Assembly (NCBI RefSeq): GCF_900102035.1
Contig: NZ_LT629689.1
Coordinates: 4,262,001-4,326,000, forward strand
Source: Pseudomonas extremaustralis
GTDB taxonomy: Bacteria; Pseudomonadota; Gammaproteobacteria; Pseudomonadales; Pseudomonadaceae
DNA length: 64,000 nucleotides
Direction: 5' to 3'
Part shown: one piece after another, positions 8,770 through 16,231 of the stretch
Position numbering within the stretch: position 1 is the first letter of the stretch
How the letters are laid out: each line of letters begins with the position of its first letter
Notes under the pieces: model-generated
Databases searched by the model: none
Told to the model about the DNA's origin: nothing
The model's input: the letters and a program-made list of their open reading frames with translations, nothing else
Program-made: the position numbers and the translations under genes

Positions 8770-9085
8770 ACGGCTCAAGCCGCTATCCACATGGCCTGCA
8801 GCGCGGCAAAAGAAGTTTTTTGCTTGACCCGCCCCCTGCGCTTATGTAGCCCTGGCGCAATCCTGCACATTCGAGGCGCGTAAAGGGATGGCTCCAGGCC
8901 AGTAATTCCGCTGCCTGCCGGCGTCTTTCCAGAGTTTAATCACAGACTTATCCACAGGCTGGCCTGACTTGCTTTTGTCATATTCCTGTTTCGATAAACA
9001 GGTTGACAAAACCTTCCACACCAGACGAAAACCACCCTGCTCAAAAACCGATCAACTGCCTGTAAGCCACGTAATCAAAGGCCTG

Positions 9086-9145
9086 CAGCCAGCTACTCCC
9101 ACGTTACCCACAGGCCGCTCCACAGCAAACGGGGACAAGTCAAAA
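9086..9145 (+). repeat. 60-bp direct repeat, copy B
   Basis: Second copy of the repeat at 8710-8769, 376 bases downstream, with the box changed to TTACCCACA. The conservation around the box argues that more than the 9-mer has been kept. Confidence 0.65.
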
Positions 9146-9236
9146 TCATGACAAAACAAGTGTTTGCAGCGTCTTTATGCCGCGCTTTAACAAGTCTCAG
9201 AATTGTTTTCCACAATTTCGAGATTAGGCGCCCGGC

Positions 9237-9278
9237 ATAAAAAAACGCCCTGACTTGGAGCAAGTCAGGGCGTTCTTT
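9237..9278 (-). terminator. rho-independent terminator of the liv operon
   Basis: Perfect 13-bp stem AACGCCCTGACTT (9244-9256) / AAGTCAGGGCGTT (9262-9274) with loop GGAGC. On the minus strand it is followed by a T run, and it lies 20 bases after the livF stop. Confidence 0.93.
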
Positions 9279-9297
9279 CATGTGCGCCACGGGGTTT

Positions 9298-10014
9298 TTA
9301 ATGTCCGCCCAAATACGCGTTACGCACCTCTTCGTTGACCAGCAATTCCTTACCGGTACCGGTCAGGCGAATCTCGCCGTTGACCATCACATAGGCGCGG
9401 TCCGACAAGCGCAAGGCGTGGTTGGCGTTCTGTTCCACCAGGAAGATGGTCATCCCGGTGGCCGCCAGCTCGCGCAGGGTCGCGAAGATCTGCTTCACCA
9501 CGATCGGCGCCAGGCCCAGGCTCGGTTCGTCCAGCAGCAGCAACTTGGGGCGGCTCATCAGCGCACGGGCGATGGCGAGCATTTGCTGCTCGCCGCCGGA
9601 CATGGTCATGGCGCGCTGGTTACGTCGCTCCTTGAGCCGTGGGAACAGCTCGAACATGCGCTGCATGTCTTCATGGGCGAACTTGTCGCCGATGGGGATG
9701 GTGCCCATCAGCAGGTTTTCCTCGACGGTCATGTCGGGGAACACCCGCCGCCCTTCCGGCGACTGCGCAATGCCGTTGGAGGCGATGTAGTGGGACGACT
9801 TTCGGGTGATGTCGACGCCGTTGTAGAGAATCAGCCCCGACTCGGCCCGTGGCTGGCCGAAGATCGACATCAGCAGCGTGGACTTGCCCGCGCCGTTGGA
9901 GCCGATCAGGCTGACGGTTTCGCCTTCGTTGATGTAGAGCGAGACTTTCTTCAGGGCCTGGATCGGGCCGTAAAACACGTCCAGGTCCTTCATTTCGAGG
10001 ATAGGTGCACTCAT
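9298..10014 (-). CDS. livF: branched-chain amino acid ABC transporter ATP-binding protein LivF
   Basis: One of the two ATPases that power import of leucine, isoleucine and valine through LivHM. It has 238 aa, with Walker A GSNGAGKST (38-46), signature MSGGEQQ, Walker B LLLLDEPSLGL and the switch His in FLVEQNANHA, all typical of LivF/BraG. I took ATG 10014 because it overlaps the livG stop (ATGA) and matches the family N-terminus MSAPILEMKDL. It is the last gene of the leftward operon livK-livH-livM-livG-livF and is followed by a strong terminator. Confidence 0.96.
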   Translation of the reverse strand: MSAPILEMKDLDVFYGPIQALKKVSLYINEGETVSLIGSNGAGKSTLLMSIFGQPRAESGLILYNGVDITRKSSHYIASNGIAQSPEGRRVFPDMTVEENLLMGTIPIGDKFAHEDMQRMFELFPRLKERRNQRAMTMSGGEQQMLAIARALMSRPKLLLLDEPSLGLAPIVVKQIFATLRELAATGMTIFLVEQNANHALRLSDRAYVMVNGEIRLTGTGKELLVNEEVRNAYLGGH

Positions 10015-10886
10015 ACCAGCTCCTCTTCGTCCGCGCCCAGGTAGGCGGCAATCACTTTCGGGTCGTTGCGGATCGCGTCGGGGCCACCCTCGGCGATCAC
10101 ATTGCCGTGGTCGAGCACCACGATGTGGTCGGAAATACTCATCACCATGCCCATGTCGTGTTCGATCAGCACCACCGTGATGTCGTGTTCGTCGCGCAGC
10201 AGGCGAATCATCGCGCTGAGGGCTTCGGTTTCCTGGGGGTTGAGACCGGCTGCCGGTTCGTCCAGGCAGATGATCTGCGGCCGGGTGCACATGGCGCGGG
10301 CGATTTCCAGGCGGCGCTGCTGGCCGTAGGAGAGTTCGCCGGCCAGGCGGTTGGCGCAGTCGACCAGGTCGACCACTTCCAGCCAGTAGAAGGCGTGGTC
10401 GAGGGCGTCGCTTTCAGCCTTGCGATAGCCCTTGGTGTTGAGGATGCCCGCCAGCATGTTGCGGTTGACCCACATGTGCTGGGCCACCAGCAGGTTTTCC
10501 AGCACCGACATTTCCTTGAACAAACGAATGTTCTGGAACGTGCGCGCCAGCCCGGCGCGGTTCACCAGGTGGGTGCCACCGAACATCTTGTAGTACACCC
10601 GGCTGAGGAAGCTTTTGGGCGACACGAAGTCGATGGCCTGGAAACGCTCGCCAAGCAGTTGGATCACGTTGGTCTGCTTGCCGCGCACGTTGAGTTCGAT
10701 CTTGCCGCCACTGGCTTTGTAGAAGCCGGTGAGGCAGTTGAACACCGTGGTCTTGCCGGCGCCGTTAGGGCCGATCAGGGCGAAGATCGAGTTGCGTTCG
10801 ACCTTGAGGCTCACATCGCTCAAGGCCTTGATGCCACCGAAGTGCATCATCAAATGTTCCACGGACAGGACGACTTCCTTGCTCAT
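10011..10886 (-). CDS. livG: branched-chain amino acid ABC transporter ATP-binding protein LivG
   Basis: Second ATPase of the LIV uptake system, 291 aa. Walker A GPNGAGKTT is at 39-47, signature LSYGQQRRLEIARA, Walker B IICLDEPAAGLNP, and the C-terminal EHDMGMVMSISDHI segment is specific to the LivG/BraF group. An insertion between Walker A and the Q-loop (about 60-90) is a normal LivG feature. It overlaps livM by four bases at its start and livF by four at its stop, consistent with translational coupling and balanced subunits. Confidence 0.96.
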   Translation of the reverse strand: MSKEVVLSVEHLMMHFGGIKALSDVSLKVERNSIFALIGPNGAGKTTVFNCLTGFYKASGGKIELNVRGKQTNVIQLLGERFQAIDFVSPKSFLSRVYYKMFGGTHLVNRAGLARTFQNIRLFKEMSVLENLLVAQHMWVNRNMLAGILNTKGYRKAESDALDHAFYWLEVVDLVDCANRLAGELSYGQQRRLEIARAMCTRPQIICLDEPAAGLNPQETEALSAMIRLLRDEHDITVVLIEHDMGMVMSISDHIVVLDHGNVIAEGGPDAIRNDPKVIAAYLGADEEELV

Positions 10887-12160
10887 GGCGCCACTCCTTT
10901 ACGTGGGGTCACACCGGTACGGCTGATGCGGATCAGGCCGCGCGGTCGCCAGATCATCATCACCACCATCAACACGCCAAACAGCAGCACGCGGTATTCG
11001 GAGAAGCTGCGCAGCAGTTCCGGCGCGACGGTCAATACGAACGCCGCGATCACCACGCCCACCGTCGAGCCCATGCCGCCCAGCACCACGATGGCCAGGA
11101 TCAGCGCCGACTCGAAGAAGGTGAACGACGACGGGTTGACGAAGCCCTGGTAACTGGCAAAGAACACGCCCGCCAGACCGGCAGTGGAAGCGCCGATGGT
11201 GAACGCCGAGAGCTTGACCAGCACATGGTTAAGGCCCATGGAACGGCAGGCGATCTCATCTTCGCGCAAGGCTTCCCAGGCGCGGCCGACCGGCATGCGG
11301 GTCAGGCGATGCTTGATGTACAGCACGGCCAGCACCACTAGGAACAGCACGATGTAGATGAACATGAACTTGATGTTGGGGTTGTAATCGATGCCGAAGA
11401 ACTCATGGAACGGAATCCCGCCATCCTTCGCGCGCTTGCCGAACTCCAGGCCGAGAAACGTCGGCGAAGGCACCGGCATGCCGTTCGGGCCGCCGGTGAA
11501 CGACAGCCAGTTGTTGAGCACCAGGCGAATGATTTCACCGAAGCCTAAGGTCACGATGGCCAGGTAGTCGCCGTGCATGCGCAGCACCGGGAACCCGAGG
11601 ATACACCCCGCCAAAGCCGCCGCGATGGCCGCCAGAGGCAGTACGGTCCAGAAACCCAGGCCGAGGTATTGATAGCCCAGCGCCAGGCCGTAGGCACCGA
11701 TGGCGTAGAACGCCACGTAACCGAGGTCGAGCAGGCCGGCCAGGCCCACCACGATGTTCAGGCCCAGGCCCAGCAACACGTAGATCAGCCCGAGGATCAC
11801 CACGGTCAGCAGGTACTTGTTGGCGAAGATCGGGAACACGATGGCGATCACGATCAGGGCCGGGATGATCCAGCGCAGCCGCGACTTGTAGTCCGGCGGC
11901 AGCACATGCACCCCCGAACCACTGCTCTCGAAGCCTTGCAGAACCTTCAGGCCCTTGGGGGTTTGCAGGAACAGGCTCAGGGCAAAGCGCCCGGCCATCA
12001 CAATGGCGACCAGCAAGCCGACGCGGGCCGGTTCCAGGTTGAAGCTGTAGCCGTCGAGGACCACGCCGACGATCGGACCGAACACGATCAGGGAAATCAG
12101 CCCGGCGAGGACCGTATCGACCACACTTTTCTTGATATCGATGGGTTTGGCAGCAGACAT
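10883..12160 (-). CDS. livM: branched-chain amino acid ABC transporter permease LivM
   Basis: Inner-membrane permease of 425 aa that pairs with LivH. The core (about 120-410) has the LivM pattern YVLLGLGLNIVVGLAGLLDLGY and the coupling segment GRAWEALREDEIACRSMG. The N-terminal 100 or so residues hold two extra hydrophobic stretches and a linker, as in other Pseudomonas BraE/LivM proteins. It starts two bases after the livH stop and overlaps livG by four bases. Start ATG 12160 gives MSAAKPIDIKKS; the upstream frame is closed by livH spacing. Confidence 0.95.
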   Translation of the reverse strand: MSAAKPIDIKKSVVDTVLAGLISLIVFGPIVGVVLDGYSFNLEPARVGLLVAIVMAGRFALSLFLQTPKGLKVLQGFESSGSGVHVLPPDYKSRLRWIIPALIVIAIVFPIFANKYLLTVVILGLIYVLLGLGLNIVVGLAGLLDLGYVAFYAIGAYGLALGYQYLGLGFWTVLPLAAIAAALAGCILGFPVLRMHGDYLAIVTLGFGEIIRLVLNNWLSFTGGPNGMPVPSPTFLGLEFGKRAKDGGIPFHEFFGIDYNPNIKFMFIYIVLFLVVLAVLYIKHRLTRMPVGRAWEALREDEIACRSMGLNHVLVKLSAFTIGASTAGLAGVFFASYQGFVNPSSFTFFESALILAIVVLGGMGSTVGVVIAAFVLTVAPELLRSFSEYRVLLFGVLMVVMMIWRPRGLIRISRTGVTPRKGVAP

Positions 12161-12162
12161 GT

Positions 12163-13077
12163 TTACACCTTCGCCACAAGTGGACGACCTAGCAGGCCCT
12201 GAGGACGGAAAATCAGAATCACCACCAGCAGGGAGAAACTGAACACGTCTTTGTAGTCAGAGTTGATCAACCCTGAGAACAGCGACTCGGAGATACCGAG
12301 GATGATCCCGCCCAGCATCGCCCCAGGCAGGGAACCGATGCCGCCGAGTACCGCTGCGGTAAACGCCTTGATGCCGATGATGAAGCCGGCATAGAAGTCG
12401 AAGGTGCCGTAGTTGAGGGTGATCAGCACGCCGGCCAGGGCCGCCATGGCGGCACCGATGACAAACACGTAGGAAATCACGCGGTCGGTGTTGATCCCCA
12501 GGATCGAGGCCATCTTGCGGTCTTGCTGGGTGGCGCGGCACATGCGGCCGAGCTTGGTGTACTTGATGATGTAGGTGAGCAACGCCATGCCGGCGAACGC
12601 CGCCACGAGGATGAACACCTTGGTGTAAGTGAGCTGGACGAACCCGCTGCCGAAATCGACACGCCAGGCCCCGGCCAGCAGGGTCGGAATACCTTGTTGC
12701 TTGGCACCCTGGGCGATCTGCGCGTAGTTCTGCAGGATCAGGGAGATACCGATGGCGCTGATCAGCGGTGCCAATCGGGTGGAGTTGCGCAGCGGTTTGT
12801 AGGCAACCCGTTCGATGACCCAACCGTACACGCCGGTGACGACCACGGTGAAGATCAGGGTGCCGAGAATGAGCAGCGGAAAGGATTCGATGCCGAAGTA
12901 AGCCAGCAGAGCCAGACTGATTGCCGCGAGGTAAGCGGAAATCATGTAAACCTCGCCGTGGGCGAAGTTGATCATGCCAATGATGCCGTAGACCATTGTG
13001 TAGCCGATGGCGATCAGGCCATAGACCGACCCGAGGGTCAGGCCGTTGACCAGTTGCTGCAGGAAAATACCATCCAT
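12163..13077 (-). CDS. livH: branched-chain amino acid ABC transporter permease LivH
   Basis: Inner-membrane permease of 304 aa, partner of LivM. The N-terminus (MDGIFLQQLVNGLTLGSVYG) and the motif GMINFAHGEVYM are diagnostic for LivH/BraD. A cytoplasmic EAA-like segment (MCRATQQDRKMASILGIN) contacts the ATPases. A 203-base gap containing a REPIN separates it from livK, while the genes downstream are nearly contiguous. This is a common layout where the binding protein is made in excess. Confidence 0.96.
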   Translation of the reverse strand: MDGIFLQQLVNGLTLGSVYGLIAIGYTMVYGIIGMINFAHGEVYMISAYLAAISLALLAYFGIESFPLLILGTLIFTVVVTGVYGWVIERVAYKPLRNSTRLAPLISAIGISLILQNYAQIAQGAKQQGIPTLLAGAWRVDFGSGFVQLTYTKVFILVAAFAGMALLTYIIKYTKLGRMCRATQQDRKMASILGINTDRVISYVFVIGAAMAALAGVLITLNYGTFDFYAGFIIGIKAFTAAVLGGIGSLPGAMLGGIILGISESLFSGLINSDYKDVFSFSLLVVILIFRPQGLLGRPLVAKV

Positions 13078-13160
13078 AACGCAATCTCACGCGGTGAGAA
13101 CCTGCGCACCGGTGGGTGCGCGGTTCTTCTGGAGGAAAACAGGGGCTTAGCGACACCCCG

Positions 13161-13260
13161 TGTAGGAGCGAGCTTGCTCGCGAAAAATCCGAGAACGACG
13201 CGGACATTCAGGATGCCCGCGCCACCGTTAACGTTCTTCGCGAGCAAGCTCGCTCCTACA
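13161..13260. repeat. REPIN (paired REP sequences)
   Basis: Perfect 24-base arms, TGTAGGAGCGAGCTTGCTCG plus CGAA at 13161-13184, and the complement at 13237-13260. The spacer contains GGACATTCAGGATGCCCGC, shared with the other copies here. It lies between livK and livH inside the operon. Confidence 0.93.
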
Positions 13261-13280
13261 GGGGCCGCAGTCAGTTCGGA

Positions 13281-14417
13281 TTACTTCTGCTTTTCCAACT
13301 GGTGGTATTTGCCGTCTTTATCCCACTGGTAGACCACGTAGTCGGAGATTTTCAGGTCGCCCTTGCCATCCCATTCTTTCTTGCCCATTACGGTCTGGAC
13401 CGGGTGAGCCTTGAGCCACTTGGCGGCGTCTTCGCCCTTGTTGGACTTGGCACCGTTGAAGCCGGCGGCCAGGGCCTGGACCGAAGCGTAGGCATACAGG
13501 GTGTAGCCTTCCGGCTCGTAGCCCGCTTTGCGGAACGCATCCACCACCGCCTTGCTGTCTGGCAGCAGGCGCGGGTCGGCGCCGAAGGTCATGTACACGC
13601 CATCGACGTACTGATTGCCACCGGCGGTTTTCGCCAGCTCGTCAGTGACCACGCCGTCATCGGACATGAACTTGACGTCTTTCATGCCCGCTTCACGGAT
13701 CTGGCGGACCAGGGGACCGGCCTCCGGATGCAGGCCGCCGAAGTACACGACGTCAGCACCGAGGGAGCGGATCTTGGTGACCAGGGCGCTGAAATCTTTC
13801 TCGCCGCGGGTCAGGCCTTCTTCCAGCACGGGGGTGACGCCGCGCTTTTTCAACTGGGCGGAAGTAGCGTCCGCCAGGCCTTTGCCGTAGGTGTCTTTGT
13901 CGTTGATGACCGCGACTTTCTTGCCTTTGAGCACATCGACGATGTAGTCGCCGGCGACGATGCCCTGCTGGTCGTCACGCCCGCACATGCGAAACATGGC
14001 ACCCAGGCCGCGCTCGGTCACTTGGGGGTTGGTGGAACCTGGGGTGATGGCGATGATGCCGGCTTCGTCATACACCTCGGACGCCGGGATGGTGTTCGAC
14101 GAGCAGAAGTGCCCGACCACGCCGATCACTTTGTCCTGGTCCGCCAGGCGGTTGGCCACGGCCACGGCTTGCTTGGGTTCGCAGGCGTCGTCGCCAGCCA
14201 CCAGCACGATTTTCTCGCCGTTGATGCCGCCAGCCTTGTTGATCACATCGGCTGCCGCCTGGGCGCCTTTCATGTACTGCTCACCGAAAGCCGCGTTGGC
14301 GCCCGTCATCGGCCCCGCTACGCCGATCTTCACATCAGCTTGAACAAACGCAGAAACACCCAGTGCCGCTGCAACGGCGAGGGCCAGAAAACCTTTCTTG
14401 TAAAACGTCTGGGACAT
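13281..14417 (-). CDS. livK: branched-chain amino acid ABC transporter substrate-binding protein
   Basis: Periplasmic Leu/Ile/Val-binding protein, 378 aa. Start ATG 14417 is preceded by GGAG about ten bases upstream and gives a clean signal peptide (about 27 residues, ending SAFVQA). The mature part opens DVKIGVAGPMTG, the type I periplasmic-binding-protein LivJ/BraC signature, with HFCSSNTIPAS and YDEAGIIAITPGSTNP later. It is the first gene of the operon. Upstream are phased GTGCAACC-like repeats that may be regulatory. Gene naming as livK versus braC varies; the role is clear. Confidence 0.94.
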   Translation of the reverse strand: MSQTFYKKGFLALAVAAALGVSAFVQADVKIGVAGPMTGANAAFGEQYMKGAQAAADVINKAGGINGEKIVLVAGDDACEPKQAVAVANRLADQDKVIGVVGHFCSSNTIPASEVYDEAGIIAITPGSTNPQVTERGLGAMFRMCGRDDQQGIVAGDYIVDVLKGKKVAVINDKDTYGKGLADATSAQLKKRGVTPVLEEGLTRGEKDFSALVTKIRSLGADVVYFGGLHPEAGPLVRQIREAGMKDVKFMSDDGVVTDELAKTAGGNQYVDGVYMTFGADPRLLPDSKAVVDAFRKAGYEPEGYTLYAYASVQALAAGFNGAKSNKGEDAAKWLKAHPVQTVMGKKEWDGKGDLKISDYVVYQWDKDGKYHQLEKQK

Positions 14418-14791
14418 GAGTGGTGCTCCGATGTTTTTGATTTTTGGCACAACAACTTGCGTTCAAACTTTTCACTGAAAGCTCAGAGCAAGCGGCGTGC
14501 CATTACTTTTTTATTCTTCAAAAAGACACGGCGTCATTGTTATTACAGGCGTTTCGGCTCCATCGGCCAGTACGTGCAACCCCCTGACTCCAAGAGGTGC
14601 AACCAATGCAGGCAAAAAGTACAACCTTGGCAGGTGACACCTGCAACCAGGCACATAAACGACAGTTCCTACACCTGTAACAGCGCGCGTAACGGAACTG
14701 CACATTTACAGTGCGTGATTGCTACAACTTGCACCAATACAGATTAGTAGCCTGCGAAGAAAGTGCAGGCTTCTGAAGGGTATTTCGCTGA
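14418..14791. promoter_or_regulatory. livK upstream region with phased GTGCAACC-like direct repeats
   Basis: Gene-free stretch upstream of livK. Four octamers in direct orientation occur at 14574 (GTGCAACC), 14597 (GTGCAACC), 14619 (GTACAACC) and 14641 (CTGCAACC), spaced 23, 22 and 22 bases, about two helical turns. A related inverted piece, CTTGCACC, is at about 14728. The array sits 157-231 bases before the livK ATG, so it could bind a regulator on one DNA face. No clear sigma-70 promoter was identified by eye. Confidence 0.45.
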
Positions 14792-16075
14792 TCAGATCAC
14801 GATCCGCAGGCATTGCCCGGCGTGATACAGCGAAAATCCCGCCTCATAAAGACAGCTGCGCAGGCCCACCCCGGCCAACGGCTGCATCGGTGCGAACGGA
14901 ATCGGCAATGCCTGGGGATTCTGGTGACACAAATAGTCGGCAAACGCCTTGCCGACCACGCTGCCGGTGGTCACGCCCCGCCCGTTATAGCCGGTGACGG
15001 CGACCAGACCGGGCGCCGGTTCGAACAGGCGCATCAGGTGATCCGGGGTAAAGGCGATGCAGCCGGTCCAGGTGTATTCCCATTGCACCGATTTGAGGTA
15101 CGGGAAGTAGTGCTGCTGCACCCGATCGGCCCACGCCTTGAGAAACCACGCCGGTTTCTGGTTGCCGTTGCCCAGGCTGCCGAGCAACAGGCGACCATCG
15201 GCGTCGCGGCGGATGCTGCTCAAGACCTGGCGCGTGTCCCATGAGCCCTGGCCGCCGGGGAGGATTTGCCTGGACGCGTCATCGCTCAGCGGTACGGACG
15301 CGACCTGGTAGTAATAGCCGGGGAAAAAACTGCGGCGCAGTTCGGTCCACTCACCTTCGGTGTAGGCATTGGAGGCGATCACCACTTGTGCAGCCTGCAC
15401 CGCACCATTGGCGGTCTGCACCGACCATTTCGCACCTTGGCGTTCCACCTGGGTCACCGGGGAATGGTCGAACAACTGCCCACCCAGCCCCGCCGCCGCA
15501 GTGGCCAAGCCACTGGTATAGGCCATCGGGTTCAGGGTGCCTGCGCGCCGGTCCAGCAAGGCGGCAGCGATCTTTTTCGTCCCCGTGGCCTGCTCGCACG
15601 CCTGCCCGGTGAGCAATTCGACCGGCGCGCCACGGCGCTTCCATTGTTCTTCACGACTGCGCAGATCCGCCTCGCCACGGGCGTTGTGCGCCATGTGCAA
15701 AGTGCCCTCGCGGCGCAATTGGCAATCGATGTTGTATTTGTCCACCAGGCTGAACACCAACGACGGTGCCGCGCCCAACATGCGGTTGAGCTGGCTGCCC
15801 ACCGCCTTGCCGAAACCGGCTTCGATGTCATCCGGAGGAATCCACAGGCCGGCGTTGACCAACCCGACATTGCGCCCCGAACCGCCATGACCGGTGCGAT
15901 GGGCCTCCAGCACGGCGACGCTTTTACCCTGTTCCAGCAAATGAATGGCCGCCGACAAACCGGTGATACCGGCACCGATCACACACACATCCACCTTGAC
16001 CTCACCCTTGAGCGCGGCACGATCCGGCCGGCTGGGGGTGAGGTGTTCCCACAAACATGTTTCGCGTAGTGCCAT
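14792..16075 (-). CDS. amaA: L-pipecolate oxidase (FAD-dependent, DAO family)
   Basis: FAD-dependent amine oxidase of 427 aa with a DAO fold. The dinucleotide motif GAGITG is at 34-39, and EAHRTGHGGSGRNVG (57-71) and the C-terminal GYNGRGVTTGSVVGK match the gamma-glutamylputrescine/pipecolate oxidase group. In Pseudomonas, the gene beside the aminoadipate-semialdehyde dehydrogenase amaB and a LysR regulator is amaA, which oxidises L-pipecolate to piperideine-6-carboxylate in the D-lysine branch of lysine breakdown. That arrangement is reproduced here. Transcribed leftwards after amaB, with a REPIN between them. The substrate rests on synteny; a related amine oxidase role remains possible. Confidence 0.8.
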   Translation of the reverse strand: MALRETCLWEHLTPSRPDRAALKGEVKVDVCVIGAGITGLSAAIHLLEQGKSVAVLEAHRTGHGGSGRNVGLVNAGLWIPPDDIEAGFGKAVGSQLNRMLGAAPSLVFSLVDKYNIDCQLRREGTLHMAHNARGEADLRSREEQWKRRGAPVELLTGQACEQATGTKKIAAALLDRRAGTLNPMAYTSGLATAAAGLGGQLFDHSPVTQVERQGAKWSVQTANGAVQAAQVVIASNAYTEGEWTELRRSFFPGYYYQVASVPLSDDASRQILPGGQGSWDTRQVLSSIRRDADGRLLLGSLGNGNQKPAWFLKAWADRVQQHYFPYLKSVQWEYTWTGCIAFTPDHLMRLFEPAPGLVAVTGYNGRGVTTGSVVGKAFADYLCHQNPQALPIPFAPMQPLAGVGLRSCLYEAGFSLYHAGQCLRIVI

Positions 16076-16127
16076 TGCCAGACTCCGATGAGACCTAACA
16101 AACCATTTTCATGCTCAACACCCTCAC

Positions 16128-16227
16128 TGTAGGAGCGAGCTTGCTCGCGAAAAAACCGAGGACAACGCGCTCATTCAGGATGCCCGCGTTGTCGTTGGCG
16201 ATCTTCGCGAGCAAGCTCGCTCCTACA
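16128..16227. repeat. REPIN (paired REP sequences)
   Basis: The same 24-base arms as at 13161-13260, at 16128-16151 and 16204-16227, with spacer text CATTCAGGATGCCCGCG. It fills the gap between amaB and amaA. Confidence 0.93.
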
Positions 16228-16231
16228 GGAC

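Larger units (their letters stand above)
8558..9236. other. gene-free region with DnaA-box-like motifs
   Basis: No convincing coding region lies in this intergenic stretch between the HflK-like gene and the livF terminator. It contains 9-mers matching the DnaA box TTATCCACA on the plus strand: perfect at 8728-8736 and 8948-8956, and with one mismatch at 8783-8791 (CTATCCACA), 9104-9112 (TTACCCACA) and 9206-9214 (TTTTCCACA). All five have the same orientation. The last lies inside the inverted repeat AATTGT-TTTCC-ACAATT (9201-9217). A diverged direct repeat also spans 8710-8769 and 9086-9145. DnaA binding is inferred from motif only. Confidence 0.5.

Noticed and set aside
13078..13280. CRISPR array suggested by repeated palindromes
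   Set aside because: The repeats are dispersed REPINs, not regularly spaced with unique spacers, and no cas genes are present.
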